Position numbers and translations under genes: made by a program
The notes under the pieces: generated by a model
The model's input: only the letters and a program-made list of their open reading frames with translations
The model's database searches: none
Told to the model about the DNA's origin: nothing
Part shown: piece by piece, positions 34,208 to 42,118 of the stretch
Numbering within the stretch: position 1 is the stretch's first letter
Layout: every line of letters begins with the position of its first letter
DNA from: an uncultured Verrucomicrobiae bacterium
GTDB lineage: Bacteria; Verrucomicrobiota; Verrucomicrobiia; Limisphaerales; UBA1096
Assembly: GCA_937770485.1 (NCBI GenBank)
Contig: CALJHX010000006.1
Location: 1-42,169 of the forward strand
Direction: 5' to 3'
Length of the DNA stretch: 42,169 nt

Positions 34208-34322
34208 AAACTGTGTGAGACTCATTGAGAAAAGGGGAGATCAGTGGGATTTGCACTGTCATAGCCACTCATTCATTAGAGTTTAGATTGTGAAGAGGGT
34301 TCGATTCCCTTCACCCGCTCCA
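34208..34322. repeat. U repeat copy 3 plus tRNA-Gly 3'-end copy
   Basis: Begins AAACTGTGTGAGACTCATT, contains GTGGGATTTGCACTGTC and TCATTAGAGTTTAGA, and ends in 28 bp (34295-34322) identical to the 3' end of the intact tRNA-Gly including CCA. It is 12.3 kb from that tRNA and is the right-most attachment-like site in the window. Confidence 0.8.
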
Positions 34323-34417
34323 CTTATCAACCCTTCAGTCTGAACAGTTTACCGCTACGATAGAGCAGTGGGGATTCTGATTCCCACAACGGATTCAATG
34401 AGCTTCATCCGAGATCT
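34323..34417. repeat. D repeat, copy 3
   Basis: Closest to copy 2, with CCCTTCAGTCTGAACAG, TTTACCGCTACGATAGAGC and CACAACGGATTCAATGAGC, and continuing into GCTTCATCCGAGATC as in copy 1. The hairpin GGGA (34371-34374), TTCTGAT, TCCC (34382-34385) shows a compensating change against copy 2. Confidence 0.75.
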
Positions 34418-34657
34418 GACGTTCTAACTCTGTGCTCTGATCTCTGTGCTTCTCTATCAATTGATGAATCTACTGTTGCTGCCTCTGTCTAAGACGGTTC
34501 ATCTCATTGCTTCGTTCTCAGCAATCGTCGTCTTTCGTTAATGTCGATGTTGCTCTTACTCTCTCGCTCAACGTAATCGTTACTTGTCGATTTACCCGTA
34601 AGTACTGATTTGAATACACTCTTTTATGATTCCACTTAATTGTAAGGGATAACTAGG
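34418..34657. other. Gene-free pyrimidine-rich region
   Basis: No plausible gene on either strand. The stretch is rich in CTCTG/TCTCT and CGTT words (CTCTGTGCTCTGATCTCTGTG near 34430) and lies between the last D repeat and the duplicated 5' region of the protease gene. I see no stem strong enough to call an RNA. Confidence 0.3.
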
Positions 34658-34769
34658 CCCTCTCTATTGCTTCATTTTTTTGATCTCTTTTTCTATTCTG
34701 AACGCCTTTTATTGTGGTAATGTGCCATCCACCGGGTGCAGCTGATACGCCAGTCCATAAAATTTCCCT
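34658..34769 (+). promoter_or_regulatory. Duplicated 5' region, copy 1 (upstream of the clostripain-like gene)
   Basis: About 110 bp ending at the ATG at 34770. It shares with 40290-40402 the words TTGCTTCATTTTTT, TTGATCTCTTTTT, CTATTCT, CCTTTTAT, GGTAATGTGCC and CCACCGGGTGC in the same order. Conservation between two paralogs whose bodies have diverged points to promoter or leader function. No clear Shine-Dalgarno is visible. Confidence 0.55.
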
Positions 34770-37700
34770 ATGAAACAACAAATCAAAATATATTACATAA
34801 TAGCTATTTACATTTTGAGTCTCGCTCATGTCAGCGCCCAAGAGTTGGCTCCGGATAAAGGGGCATACAAGCCGGGCGAGGATGTTGTCATTTCGTTTTC
34901 CGGGGGGCCGGGTAACACAAAGGATTGGGTGGGTATCTACAAGGAGGGGCAGACGCCAGATGCAGTTATTTCTGTCCAATATAAGTATGTGGGCGGCGAG
35001 ACTTCGGGAGAGTTACTTTTTGATTCGCTGCCAGCTGGGAAGTATGAGGTATATTTATTTGAAGATGATGGCTATGCCATATTGGCTGCGGCTAAATTTG
35101 AAATTATTCAAGATGTAGAATCACCAAAGCTGACATCATCCAAGACAACATATGAAGTGGGAGATAAGATAGTTGTAACATTTAGTGGAGGCCCTGGAAA
35201 CGCTTTAGATTGGATAGGAATCTACAAGGAGGGGCAGACGCCAGACGCAGTTATTTCTGTCCAATATAAGTATGTAGGCGGCCAGACTTTGGGAGAGTTA
35301 TATTTTGATTCACTGTCAGTTGGAAAGTATGAGGTGCATTTATTTGAAGATGATGGCTATGATAAATTGGCTACAGCTAAATTTGATGTAAAGGAAAGCA
35401 TTAACAACAGTCCAATAGTTTCCAATCAGAGTGTGGAGGTGGATGAGAATGGGGCAGTGTCAATAACACTGATTGGGAGTGACAAGGAAGAAGACACATT
35501 AAGTTTCACAGTATTAAGTCAGCCAAAGAACGGGACACTGGGTGGCACGGCCCCGGTGCTTAGCTACAGTCCTAATGCGAACTATTCAGGGAGTGATAGC
35601 TTTACTTTTAAAGCTAATGACGGCAGTGCAGATTCAAATACGGCAACAGTGAGCATTACTGTGATTGAGAACGTAGTAGCTGAACTAACATCATCCAAGA
35701 CAACATATGAAGTGGGAGATAAGATAGTTGTAACATTTAATGGAGGCCCTGGAAACGCTTTAGATTGGATAGGAATCTACAAAGAGGGGCAGACGCCAGA
35801 CGCAGTTATTTCTGTCCAATATAAGTATGTAGGCGGCCAGACTTTGGGAGAGTTACATTTTGATTCACTGTCAGTTGGGAAGTATGAGGTGCATTTATTT
35901 GAAGATGATGGCTATGATAAATTGGCTACAGCTAAATTTGATGTGAAGGAAAGCATTAACAACAGTCCAGTAGTTTCCAATCAGAGTGTGGAGGTGGATG
36001 AGGATGGGGCAGTGTCAATAACACTGATTGGGAGTGACAAGGAAGAAGACACATTAAGTTTCACAGTATTAAGTCAGCCAAAGAACGGGACACTGGGTGG
36101 CACGGCCCCGGTGCTTAGCTACAGTCCTAATGCGAACTATTCAGGGAGTGATAGCTTTACTTTTAAAGCTAATGACGGCAGTGCAGATTCAAATACGGCA
36201 ACAGTGACGATAAATGTAATAGCCGGGTCGGATTTGGGAGAAGTGGTTTACTTTATGGAAAACTTCGACGTTCTGGAGCTTGGCCCGTTTGTCTCGGGCA
36301 GCGAGTCGGGTGGTGATGGCACGGACTGGACCTCGACCGCTCCGATAAACTGGGTGCAAGCTACCGGCGGCGGATATCGTCAGACAGCACGGAACGCGGC
36401 CACCGGCAAAAAGGTAACCGCCAGTTCCGAGGAGGCCAACAAGGGCAATCTCGCCAAACACGCCGTCGATGGCGATCCCACCACCCGTTGGTGCGCCGCC
36501 AACGGCGCAACCGGCTCGTGGCTGCAGGTGGACCTTGGCCAAGCGCAGGACATCCAAAATGTCCGGCTCATTTGGGAGAATGCCAACGGCGCGTACCAAT
36601 ACAAGATCGAAGGCTCTGCCGACGACAAGGACTGGAAACTGCTCGTCGACCAATCGAAAAACAAGGCAGTGCAACAGGTCACCCCGCACAAGGTCGATGC
36701 AAAAAAAACCCGCTACTTCAAAATCACCTACCTGGGGGCCAATCCGGCGTACTGGGCTAGTTTTTGGGAATTCGAGGCCCACACCGGTGCCCTACCGGAG
36801 TTGCCTCGCAAGGTCGTCGGCGACGATTTTGCTGTCGAGTTTAACGGATGGACTTTTTTGGATCCGGTATCGTGGAACGCCACGGCTGGCCAGGACAGGG
36901 ATCAGTTCAAGAAGGGTCAGGGGGTAATAGCAGTGGCGGATCTGGATGAATACAACGACAAGGAGTCTTCGAAACTTGATGCGTGGTTGTCGACGCCGGA
37001 GATAGAGATAACAAGAGCGGGAGCGGGGACGCTGGTGTTGAGTTATGATTCGAGTTTGAGGCAGAAGGCACCGCAGACGGGGAGAGTTACGGTGAGTTAC
37101 AATGGAGGTGAAGAAGTGACATTACTGGAGTTGAACGCATGTACGGCGACAGCGTATGATGAGACGGTTGAGTTGAATTTAAAGAATCCGGCAGGGGCAA
37201 AGACAGCGGTGATAAGTTGGCATCATAAAAAAAATATCGGCGTTCGGTGGGACCGGGACGGTAATAGGGTAGATACATCAGCAGGGTGGTGGGCGATAGA
37301 TAATGTGAAGGTTTATGAAGAAAGGGGTAATACTGCTCCGGTGGTGGCGGCCCAGACGGCTACAGTGACGATAAACGTAATCAAGAAGAAAGAGGATGAG
37401 CCGTTATTAAGTTTATCGAAGACGGAGTATGAGGAGGGAGAGGTGGTAGAGGTTAGCTTTAGTGGAGGGCCTGGGAATGCTAAGGACTGGGTGGGGATCT
37501 ACGAAGAGGGTAGCCAGGAGATGAGCGCAGACAAATTTTTGGGTGGCAGGATATCCGGACAGTTGATCTTTGATCCGCTTTCTTCAGGAAGGTATGAGGT
37601 AGTTTTGTTTGAGAATGGCAGTAATCAAAAGTTGTATACTACAAATTTTAATGTGAGGAAGGAGGGCAGCGGCTGGGTCACAATAGTCCATTCTGCAATA

Positions 37701-39812
37701 TCAGGAAAAGAATATAACGTAAAACTGGAAGGAAGAGATTTTGACGGTGATACGATTACTTATAGATTAGTCGCTAAGCCGAAGCATGGTACGTTGAGTG
37801 GAACTGCACCTAATCTAATTTATAGACCAAATACTGATTATACAGGGTCTGATAGCTTTAGCTATGTGGCAAATGACGGAGAGCTGGATTCAGAGATTGC
37901 TACTGTGCATTTTAATATTAAAAACAAAAACCCAAAGAAATGGACTATCCTTTTGTATAGTCCGGGTGACAGTAATATTTCTTACTTACATTTAGCAATG
38001 ATCAAAGAATTGCAAAGACTTGGCAGTAATAATAATGTTAATATTGTTATACAAAGCGATTATAATAAATATGAACAAAATATGACAAAGCATGCCGTAT
38101 GTCGTGATGATTCCGATTACGATAATGTGGTCAATGGTGCTACAAGAATTGTTGTAGGTGAGAACGTCGATAAAAATAAATCCATGACCACCCCGGTAGT
38201 AGCGAGGTTGCCAGAGCGTTCTATATCTGAAAACAGGATGGACGATCCTCGGGTATTTGGGGATTTTTTAGATTGGGGTATGACAAATTATCCTGCTGAA
38301 AGATATGCGCTGCTATTACATGATCATGGGGGGAGTTTTCGTGGCTTTGGTGAAGATTATCAAGACGGGTTGGGTAGTTTGGAGAACGGCCTGCTAAAGC
38401 CCAGAGCATTCAGGAAGGAAATTCAAAGGAGTTTAGATAGGGCAGGTGTTGAAAAGTTTGATTTTATAAACTTTTTAGCATGTTTAATGGGAGCAACAGA
38501 AGTTTTAGATGCGTTTGATGGGTTGTGCAATGTTTTCTATGCGAACCCTTCGTTTGTTCATGGCTTTTATCACAGTGAAGTGAAGTTTATTGACGTTTTA
38601 TTAAATAACCCGGATATCGATAATATCTCGTTAGTTGAACATGAAGTTGAAGGACAAATTCGTAATCCGTATTTTAATCTTCATGAGGGATCAGTGCATT
38701 GCGCATATGACATGTCAAAATATGGTGCATTTAAAGCGGCTTTCTATAAGTTTACTGCTGATTTGTTAGCAGAACACAAAATAGATCGTGTTCCCATCAA
38801 TGCAGCTCGCCGAACCGCGACAGGATATTACAAGATAGATTACAGCAAATTTCCTTCAGATTTTATAGACTTAGCACATTTTGCTGAGATTTTGTCCAAA
38901 AATGTAGATGGCGAACTCAAAGGATCATCAGTTACACTGCTGGAAAGCATAAATGATATGATTATTGGCAAGCATTTAACTTCAAAAAGACCAAAAGTTG
39001 CAGGTTTGAGCATTTATCATCCTGTCAATGGGCTAGAGGCCGGTAAGAAAGATTATGATAGATGGGATGAAACCTATTTTGCAAAAGGAACGGGGGGTGA
39101 TTGGTATAAATATTTGCAGCAGGTTAATTCAGAGAGTGCTCGAAATGGAGAGTTGGTTGTATTGAATTCCAATGGAGAGTTGGTTTCCAGAAATGCAGAA
39201 TTTGGAACGGCGGAGAGCGGGTTAATGAGCGCCTCATTGAGTCAGCCAGTCGAGATTGGATTTGAACTTAAGAGCGCCGATGAGGCATACGATTACTTCA
39301 TTAGCTTAGTCAGCAACAGGGAAACGGATGATCCCAATCAGTTTGTCTACCTAGGGGAATTGCACCGAGGGCTGATTAGTGGAAAGAAAAAGCACCAATA
39401 CAACTGGGATACTAGACTACCGGTGTTATCGTTGGAAGGAGGCGAGGCGAAAGCACCGCCTGTGGGTTCTGTGGGAGTGGATCGCAAGGAGTTGATTGGT
39501 GAGATGCCCTTATACCTTGGAGGATGGTGGTCTGAGTTGTCAGATGACCTGATGATTAGTTATGCCGACTATCAGGGCCCTGGAGAGGAGAAGAAGACAC
39601 ATCTAATACTGACTACTAAATATCTTGAAGGAGGTGCTGGGGTTTTAAATTCTGTTATGTTGGACAGTTCACTTGAAAACCGGTCGCCTGATGGAGCAGG
39701 AGAGAGCGAAAATAAAGTTGCCCCAGTGGGTGTAGATTTTATATTTGAACCTGGGGCCAAGTTGTGGCCGATGTATTATATGGAAGAGCCAGATCCAGAG
39801 AAATCCCGGTGA
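34770..39812 (+). CDS. Secreted multidomain clostripain-like (C11) cysteine protease, frameshifted near its end
   Basis: 1680 aa as read. Signal peptide 1-24. Then ~90-residue modules of the form YxxGExVxVSFSGGPGNxxDWIGIY (about 25-112, 120-205, 305-390, 865-950), like phosphoesterase N-terminal beta domains, alternating with tandem-95/cadherin-like modules (NxxVEVDExGAVSITLIGSD). An F5/8 type C carbohydrate-binding domain covers about 534-674, and a beta domain ending WWAIDNVKVYEE about 700-850. The peptidase C11 domain spans about 1055-1480: His1186 in LLLHDHGG and Cys1238 in NFLACLMGATEV form the dyad. It would cleave proteins, often after Arg/Lys, at the surface. The reading frame breaks at 39812; the natural C-terminus continues in another frame to 40221. 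Confidence 0.85.
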   Translation: MKQQIKIYYIIAIYILSLAHVSAQELAPDKGAYKPGEDVVISFSGGPGNTKDWVGIYKEGQTPDAVISVQYKYVGGETSGELLFDSLPAGKYEVYLFEDDGYAILAAAKFEIIQDVESPKLTSSKTTYEVGDKIVVTFSGGPGNALDWIGIYKEGQTPDAVISVQYKYVGGQTLGELYFDSLSVGKYEVHLFEDDGYDKLATAKFDVKESINNSPIVSNQSVEVDENGAVSITLIGSDKEEDTLSFTVLSQPKNGTLGGTAPVLSYSPNANYSGSDSFTFKANDGSADSNTATVSITVIENVVAELTSSKTTYEVGDKIVVTFNGGPGNALDWIGIYKEGQTPDAVISVQYKYVGGQTLGELHFDSLSVGKYEVHLFEDDGYDKLATAKFDVKESINNSPVVSNQSVEVDEDGAVSITLIGSDKEEDTLSFTVLSQPKNGTLGGTAPVLSYSPNANYSGSDSFTFKANDGSADSNTATVTINVIAGSDLGEVVYFMENFDVLELGPFVSGSESGGDGTDWTSTAPINWVQATGGGYRQTARNAATGKKVTASSEEANKGNLAKHAVDGDPTTRWCAANGATGSWLQVDLGQAQDIQNVRLIWENANGAYQYKIEGSADDKDWKLLVDQSKNKAVQQVTPHKVDAKKTRYFKITYLGANPAYWASFWEFEAHTGALPELPRKVVGDDFAVEFNGWTFLDPVSWNATAGQDRDQFKKGQGVIAVADLDEYNDKESSKLDAWLSTPEIEITRAGAGTLVLSYDSSLRQKAPQTGRVTVSYNGGEEVTLLELNACTATAYDETVELNLKNPAGAKTAVISWHHKKNIGVRWDRDGNRVDTSAGWWAIDNVKVYEERGNTAPVVAAQTATVTINVIKKKEDEPLLSLSKTEYEEGEVVEVSFSGGPGNAKDWVGIYEEGSQEMSADKFLGGRISGQLIFDPLSSGRYEVVLFENGSNQKLYTTNFNVRKEGSGWVTIVHSAISGKEYNVKLEGRDFDGDTITYRLVAKPKHGTLSGTAPNLIYRPNTDYTGSDSFSYVANDGELDSEIATVHFNIKNKNPKKWTILLYSPGDSNISYLHLAMIKELQRLGSNNNVNIVIQSDYNKYEQNMTKHAVCRDDSDYDNVVNGATRIVVGENVDKNKSMTTPVVARLPERSISENRMDDPRVFGDFLDWGMTNYPAERYALLLHDHGGSFRGFGEDYQDGLGSLENGLLKPRAFRKEIQRSLDRAGVEKFDFINFLACLMGATEVLDAFDGLCNVFYANPSFVHGFYHSEVKFIDVLLNNPDIDNISLVEHEVEGQIRNPYFNLHEGSVHCAYDMSKYGAFKAAFYKFTADLLAEHKIDRVPINAARRTATGYYKIDYSKFPSDFIDLAHFAEILSKNVDGELKGSSVTLLESINDMIIGKHLTSKRPKVAGLSIYHPVNGLEAGKKDYDRWDETYFAKGTGGDWYKYLQQVNSESARNGELVVLNSNGELVSRNAEFGTAESGLMSASLSQPVEIGFELKSADEAYDYFISLVSNRETDDPNQFVYLGELHRGLISGKKKHQYNWDTRLPVLSLEGGEAKAPPVGSVGVDRKELIGEMPLYLGGWWSELSDDLMISYADYQGPGEEKKTHLILTTKYLEGGAGVLNSVMLDSSLENRSPDGAGESENKVAPVGVDFIFEPGAKLWPMYYMEEPDPEKSR
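35133..36207 (+). repeat. Near-identical 520-bp internal duplication in the protease gene
   Basis: 35133-35652 and 35688-36207 are nearly identical (offset 555 bp, 185 codons). Each encodes one GGPGN-type module plus one tandem-95 module. The few differences (for example AGTGGAGG versus AATGGAGG) indicate a recent duplication by unequal recombination. Confidence 0.85.
36230..36930 (+). other. GC-rich segment embedded in an AT-rich gene (F5/8C domain)
   Basis: Within the AT-rich protease gene, this stretch switches to GC-rich codons (GGC, GCC, CTC, GTC, ACC) and holds the only TTGGCCAA copy (36535-36542) to the right of 20.95 kb. It corresponds to the F5/8C carbohydrate-binding domain and its linker. 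AT-rich codon use resumes after about 36930. Confidence 0.65.
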
Positions 39813-40221
39813 ATGGAAACCGTATTTTACATGGTTTAAGGATGGGTACATCAAGATACCGGAGAACGGGAAGGATGGTTTAGTGATCAACTGGGTGGGT
39901 GTGGAGCCTGGTGATTACCGTGCGGAAGTACAGGTGTCGGATTTTCATGGTAACTTGAGTGAGGAACTCAAATTTGATATACGAGTGGAGGGGGATATTC
40001 AGGGACTACCTAGCTTAATGTTAACACTGGAGGGTGCGAGGGTTGTACTGAGTTGGGGGATGGAGGATGGCGGTGATGAGGCCATACTGCAGTGGGCAGA
40101 TGGTTTAGGCGGTGAATGGGTCGATGTCCCTTCAAGTGATCTAGGATTCGGCGGCGCTGGTCGGCTCTACAAGGAAAATGCTAATGATGAGACCAAGTTC
40201 TATCGCCTCATCAAAAAATAG
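39798..40221 (+). pseudogene. C-terminal part of the protease in a shifted frame
   Basis: About 138 residues that continue the upstream protein one base out of frame: NPGEWKPYFTWFKDGYIKIP, a beta-sandwich segment (VEPGDYRAEVQVSDFHGNL), then a C-terminal PSLMLTLEGARVVLSWG and the ending ETKFYRLIKK. The TGA that ends the upstream frame is at 39810-39812 and the continuation GAA TGG AAA begins one base later. An independent gene is unlikely, because the open frame's first ~18 residues (from 39745) are just the other frame of the protease. One lost base near 39800 explains it. Confidence 0.7.
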
Positions 40222-40289
40222 GGGCATTGTAAGTATCTGTTTGATTACCCATCTCGCTGAGTTGTAGTGAGAATAGGTGAGTGATAGAG

Positions 40290-40402
40290 ACCCCTTTCTG
40301 TTGCTTCATTTTTTGATCTCTTTTTGTCTATTCTCGATGCCTTTTATGTTGGTAATGTGCCTTCCACCGGGTGCGCTGTTACGCTAATTATTTAATTCGA
40401 CA
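40290..40402 (+). promoter_or_regulatory. Duplicated 5' region, copy 2
   Basis: Same ordered words as copy 1 at 34658-34769, ending at the ATG at 40403, including GTTGCTTCATTTTTTGATC and GGTAATGTGCCTTCCACCG. The preceding 40222-40289 shows no gene. Confidence 0.55.
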
Positions 40403-42118
40403 ATGAAACAACAAATCAAAATACACTTCTTGATAGCCATTTTCCTTTTGGGTCATGCTCATATCAGCGCCCAGGAGTTGGCTCCGAGTAAAGGCGCATA
40501 CAAGCCAGGCGAGGATGTTGTCATTTCGTTTTCCGGTGGCCCCGGTAACGCAAAGGACTGGGTCGGTATCTACAATGAGGGGCAGACGCCTGGCGACGTT
40601 AATTCAACCGACTATAAATATGTGGATGGAAAGACATCGGGGGAGTTGGTGTTTGATCCGCTGCCGGTGGGAAAGTATGAGGCGCATTTATTAGAGAATG
40701 ATGGTTATGAAATACTGGCCTCGACGACGTTTGAGGTGAGTGATGAAGTGGATGTGCCGAAGGTGAGTTTATCGAAGGCGGAGTATGAGATAGGAGAGGT
40801 AATAGAGATCAGTTTCAGCGGAGGACCCGGTAACAAGTTAGACTGGATAGGAGTGTACCAGGAGGGACAGACTCCAGGTGAAGTTAGCTCGACGGACTTT
40901 GAATATGTGGTTGGGAAGACTTCAGGCAGTTTTGTCTTTGATTCGTTGCCAGTTGGAAAGTATGAGGCGCATTTATTTGAAGATGATAGCTATGACATAT
41001 TGGCAACGGAGAGTTTCAATATCAAGGAGGCTCCAGTAGCAAACAAGGCGCCAGTGGTAGTGGACCGGAGTTTGGAGGTAAATGAGGAAGGGTCGGTGTC
41101 CATTACACTGACGGGGAGTGATGAGGACGGGGATGATCTATCCTTCACAGTACTGAGTCAGCCCAAGAACGGCGCATTAAGTGGCACAGCTCCAAACTTA
41201 ACCTATAGCCCCAAGGCCAACTATTCGGGAAGTGACAGTTTTACGTTTAAGGCCAGTGACGGCAAAGCAGATTCAAATACGGCTACGGTGACGATAACGG
41301 TGGCTGAGAAGGTTGAGGAGGTCCAGGTCTCAATGTCCAAGAACGCCTATGAAATAGGAGAACTAATAGAGGTTAATTTCAGCGGGGGGCCTGGGAATGC
41401 AAAGGACTGGTTAGCCATCTACGGGGCAGCTTATGATCAACCTATAGAAGGATTTGTGAATTCATTTGCATATGTGGACGGAACGCAGAACGGGATAACA
41501 GGAAAGAAATCGGGAACGGTTTATTTTAAAAATGGATTACCACAAGGCACCTACAAGGTGTCGTTATTGGAGAATGCATCATCCAAAATTTTGGCTACGG
41601 CCGTTTTTGAGATCAAGCCGGCGGAGGTCAAAATTCAATTAAGCAAAATTGAGTATGAGCCAGGAGAGGAGATAGAGATCAGTTTCAGCGGAGGACCCGG
41701 GAATAAGTTGGACTGGATAGGCGTGTACCAGGAAGGGCAACAAGAAATCAGCTTGTGGTGGTATGTAGACGGAACCAAGGATGGGAATGTGGGTAAGGCG
41801 TCAGGGGTAATCACAGTGCAATTGGATTTGGCAGTGGGAAGCTATAAGGCGTCATTGCTTGAGAATAATGAGGCTAAAATACTAGCCACCGCAAGTTTCA
41901 ATATCAAGGAGGCAGCAGTGGTGAACAAGGCGCCAGTGGTAGTGGACCGGAGTGTGGAGGTAAATGAGGAAGGGTCGGTGTCCGTTACACTGACGGGGAG
42001 TGATGAGGACGGGGATGATCTAACCTTCACAGTGCTGAGTCAGCCCAAGAACGGTGACATTAAGTGGCGCAGCTCCGGCCCTGACCTACAGTCCCAAGGC
42101 GAACTATTCAGGGAGTGA
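40403..42118 (+). CDS. Secreted multidomain surface protein, paralog of the protease N-terminus; frameshifted and partial
   Basis: 571 aa as read; the real gene runs off the right edge. The signal peptide (KIHFLIAIFLLGHAHISAQ) and first module are close to the protease's. Modules: GGPGN-type beta domains at about 25-110, 120-205, 310-400 and 410-500, and tandem-95 modules (KAPVVVDRSLEVNEEGSVSI) at about 215-300 and from about 510. At 42057 an extra A relative to the equivalent module (near 41170) shifts the frame, so the last ~20 residues (IKWRSSGPDLQSQ...) are spurious. In the corrected frame GALSGAAPALTYSP, NYSGSDSFTFKANDG and so on read open to the window end. Whether a protease domain follows is unseen. 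Adhesion or binding role likely. Confidence 0.8.
   Translation: MKQQIKIHFLIAIFLLGHAHISAQELAPSKGAYKPGEDVVISFSGGPGNAKDWVGIYNEGQTPGDVNSTDYKYVDGKTSGELVFDPLPVGKYEAHLLENDGYEILASTTFEVSDEVDVPKVSLSKAEYEIGEVIEISFSGGPGNKLDWIGVYQEGQTPGEVSSTDFEYVVGKTSGSFVFDSLPVGKYEAHLFEDDSYDILATESFNIKEAPVANKAPVVVDRSLEVNEEGSVSITLTGSDEDGDDLSFTVLSQPKNGALSGTAPNLTYSPKANYSGSDSFTFKASDGKADSNTATVTITVAEKVEEVQVSMSKNAYEIGELIEVNFSGGPGNAKDWLAIYGAAYDQPIEGFVNSFAYVDGTQNGITGKKSGTVYFKNGLPQGTYKVSLLENASSKILATAVFEIKPAEVKIQLSKIEYEPGEEIEISFSGGPGNKLDWIGVYQEGQQEISLWWYVDGTKDGNVGKASGVITVQLDLAVGSYKASLLENNEAKILATASFNIKEAAVVNKAPVVVDRSVEVNEEGSVSVTLTGSDEDGDDLTFTVLSQPKNGDIKWRSSGPDLQSQGELFRE

Larger units (their letters stand above)
27058..34322. mobile_element. 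Putative tRNA-Gly-targeted cassette 3 / betaine mosaic island (7.27 kb)
   Basis: Bounded by D copy 2 on the left and by U copy 3 with a perfect 28-bp tRNA end on the right. It contains gene fragments (sigma factor, methyltransferase, membrane protein, cytochrome tail) around a BCCT transporter and a betA-betB-HAD operon. Base composition changes visibly at about 27.3, 29.6 and 33.44 kb, so it is composite and not one clean element. Confidence 0.45.

Noticed and set aside
23355..34322. Additional tRNA-Gly genes
   Set aside because: Only the T arm and acceptor 3' strand are present at these sites; the sequence before them cannot form the D and anticodon arms.
22002..34417. CRISPR array
   Set aside because: The repeats are long, few and kilobases apart, with genes between them and no cas genes; they include tRNA ends.
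39795..39815. Programmed +1 frameshift at CGG TGA
   Set aside because: No upstream Shine-Dalgarno-like stimulator or slippery codon of the prfB type is visible, and the next paralog also has a simple indel.
39745..40221. A separate small gene after the protease
   Set aside because: Its beginning is merely the other frame of the protease, and the rest is the protease's expected C-terminal continuation.
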